Positions 61,904 through 64,000 of a stretch of 64,000 bases of DNA are shown one piece after another. A program made the position numbers and the translations under genes. Source of the stretch: Rhynchopus euleeides (Eukaryota > Euglenozoa > Diplonemea > Diplonemida > Diplonemidae); assembly GCA_963210315.1 (NCBI GenBank), contig OY723285.1, forward strand, positions 1,736,001 to 1,800,000, in the 5' to 3' direction. The notes below the pieces were generated by a model. It searched no databases, was not told the DNA's origin, and was given only the letters and a program-made list of their open reading frames with translations. The first letter of the stretch is position 1; every line of letters starts with the position of its first letter.

Positions 61904-63052
61904 AGGGGGGGTCAAATGCCCCCCTTTTACGTGGATAAACACGATTTTTCAAAAAACCGGCGCAGAGGCCCCAAAGCCCCCGTAAACCCTCCAAACCCCC
62001 CCAGATCGGTCCGGAAACCCATCGAACCCCACTTTTCCACCATTCCGGGCACCTCAGGTGCCCGAATTGGGGTACCTAAATTTTGTGCCACCGTTTGGTA
62101 CCGTACAGTGCCACTGTGTGGGAGGTTGGAAAAGAAAATGCGCCAACACACCACATCTGAGGGTTGCAATGCATGTTGCTTGCCAACCACGTCATCCGGT
62201 GGGTGTCAGGCGCTATGTAGGTGGCATTAGCCAGGTCTTCGATGAGTTCTGGCTTGTATATGTACCTCCCTGCCTGCGGCACAGGCACTGCCTTTGTCCC
62301 CCACACCAGCCACAGAGAGCGTATTGTACTCGGTCCACGGTTGCTGATTCATTGTGATGCGTTGTATCCTCGAGTGAACATCACACACTAGTGGCACCAC
62401 CACCCGCCATCCGAGAGCTGTATTGGCTTTGCGCGCTTCCGTCGCATTCACCTCGCCACGCATATTGCACTGTTCAGTACCAGTGCTCTTGGGCCAGGCA
62501 AAGTAGACCGCAGCAACTACCAATTCTGGCACAATGGGTACCACGACAGCGCACTTCGTGTGTTCCCGGAATGTACAGCTCGTGTTGCAACAGTCGTTGT
62601 CAACACATCCCGGTTGTGGAGCACTGCTGCACAGGAATCACACGACCATCTGGACTTGTTCCGTACCTACAGGCAGCCTCTCGGTGCATGGTGGCAGGGA
62701 GGTACATATACAAGCCATAACACATCGAACCTGGCTAATGCCACCTACATAGCGCCTGACACCCACCGGATGACGTGGTTGGCAAGCAACATGCATTGCA
62801 ACCCTCAGATGTGGTGTGTTGGCGCATTTTCTTTTCCAACCTCCCACACAGTGGCACTGTACGGTACCAAACGGTGGCACAAAATTTAGGTACCCCAATT
62901 CGGGCACCTGAGGTGCCCGGAATGGTGGAAAAGTGGGGTTCGATGGGTTTCCGGACCGATCTGGGGGGGTTTGGAGGGTTTACGGGGGCTTTGGGGCCTC
63001 TGCGCCGGTTTTTTGAAAAATCGTGTTTGTCACCCCCATTTGACCCCCCCTA
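61904..63052. mobile_element. 1.1-kb palindromic element with ~325-bp arms
   Basis: The arms (61904-62232 and 62726-63052) are nearly exact inverted copies, from GGGGGGGTCAAATG through GGGGCACCTCAGGTGCC-type hairpins to GGTGGCATTAGCCAGG. TA lies immediately outside each end, though beside C-runs. The ends resemble those of the pogo-like elements (CAGGGGGGGTCAAATAAAC). The ~490-bp loop has no recognisable gene. Confidence 0.85.
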
Positions 63053-63074
63053 CCCCCCCCCCCCCCCCCACCTC

Positions 63075-64000
63075 CCACCTCCCTCCCGGCCGGGGGCCGG
63101 TACGGTCGGTCGTCGGCTGCGGCCAAAGGGCGTGCGGTAGCCGACGCCCTTTTGTGCTCGCCTCCTCCCTCCCACACCTCTTTGTCCTCTTTCATGACGC
63201 GTCACCCTGCCTCCACGCTCTGACTTCTGTGACCCGCATGCCGCGTTGAGAGCAAGTCTTCCGTGTGCTGTCACCGAGACCAGGCCACTATCTGCTCTCA
63301 GGTTGGCAATGGCCTTTTACCTGATGTCAAGCCCACGTGACAAAGACTCGTGCAGCTGAGGTCCTGGCTGGTCTGTCCTGTTGTCTGGGATCCTGTTCCC
63401 CCCCGCACCCCCCCTTCCCACACATGTCTGGTGCGTCGGTCGCGGGTTTGTGGCGCATCGGTCCTTTGGCCTGCCGGGCCTCCCCCCCGCACCCCCCCTC
63501 CACACGCGAACCGGTCCCCCTTTTTCAATTGCGACCCGGTTCCCGTGTTGTGTCGCGGCCCTCCCCGCCTCGCCTCCGACAGACTCTCCCCACAGTTGAC
63601 GACGTGGGCAAACGGCGCCGACATCCTCTCATCACTTACCGTATTCTCATCAGGACGGTCGGTTTCCCTGACGCCACGACCACCAATGTGCTCCGATGCT
63701 TTTTGAAGGAGGTAGTTCATCCCCGACTCAGGCGTTTGCGGGAATGAGCTCGCCCACTTCTCCTGGAGGAGTACGCACCACCCGGTCGTGGCGCACCCGC
63801 ACCCGCTGCACACCGCACATGACGAGTTGCGGTAGCAGCCGTACCCCACACAGGTTCGAGTGGTTTGCCATGGTCCTGCTCACGACGACCTGCAGGTCAC
63901 CCGTTCCTGTCGTGCACGGGCAGGCAGTGCCAGGAGGTGGTGGCCTCGTCAATCTGGCAGGGTTTGAGTTTACCGGGGCGAGGCACTCCACTCTGGGTCT
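63075..64000 (+). repeat. Diverged copy of passenger DNA from the large GGGGGTC elements
   Basis: GCTGCGGCCAAAGGGCGTGC near 63116 matches 45335; GACCTGCAGGTCACCCGT near 63887 matches 45888. The segments between are only loosely similar. The block continues past the window end. No gene is supported; frames of 70-180 codons are on both strands. Confidence 0.6.

Noticed and set aside
1-64000. tRNA genes
   Set aside because: Candidate B-box words (GGTTCGA-type at 53926, 59381, 63855 and TCGAACC at 35668) lack a matching A box and cloverleaf at the right distance.

Overview
This window looks like nuclear DNA from a single-celled eukaryote that I cannot place more precisely. The first gene has five short introns with GTATG-type donor sites. 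The gene products are eukaryotic: a DHX29-like RNA helicase, a Rab GTPase, an FIBP-family protein and a two-pass membrane protein with a cyclase-like domain. The DNA between genes is full of C/G homopolymers, palindromes and transposable elements. I saw no rRNA, tRNA or CRISPR array.

Layout. Positions 1-7.4 kb hold the helicase (5' end outside the window), a Rab-like GTPase and a frame-broken cysteine-rich gene. Positions 7.4-47.2 kb are almost entirely mobile DNA: MITEs, a 380-bp tandem repeat, a foldback element (12.9-20.3 kb) with two pogo-like transposons in its arms, a tyrosine-recombinase element (21.7-23.4 kb), a piggyBac-like non-autonomous element (23.4-25.0 kb), a second foldback element (25.0-28.4 kb), two large elements ending in GGGGGTCTTCGCT (30.5-32.5 and 44.1-47.1 kb), a truncated LINE (33.3-35.1 kb) and a hAT-type transposon (39.35-42.67 kb). 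Positions 47.5-52.4 kb are a host island with the FIBP-family gene and the cyclase-like membrane protein gene. Positions 52.4-64 kb return to repeats, including three elements nested in one another (57.9-61.4 kb) and a 1.1-kb palindromic element (61.9-63.05 kb).

Two themes stand out. First, many elements have inverted arms made of a short iteron, usually palindromic, and each element has its own iteron sequence. Where a transposase is still present (hAT-type, 39.8-42.2 kb) the iterons lie just inside the terminal repeats, so they are probably transposase binding sites. Second, the full-length pogo-like element encodes a Ulp1/C48-like protease upstream of a CENP-B/DDE transposase that ends in a CCHC zinc knuckle; a nine-G run lies where the two frames meet.

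No operon-like grouping or shared pathway links the host genes. Gene calls rest on motif recognition by eye, without database searches. Element borders are firm where a target duplication is quoted and approximate elsewhere.
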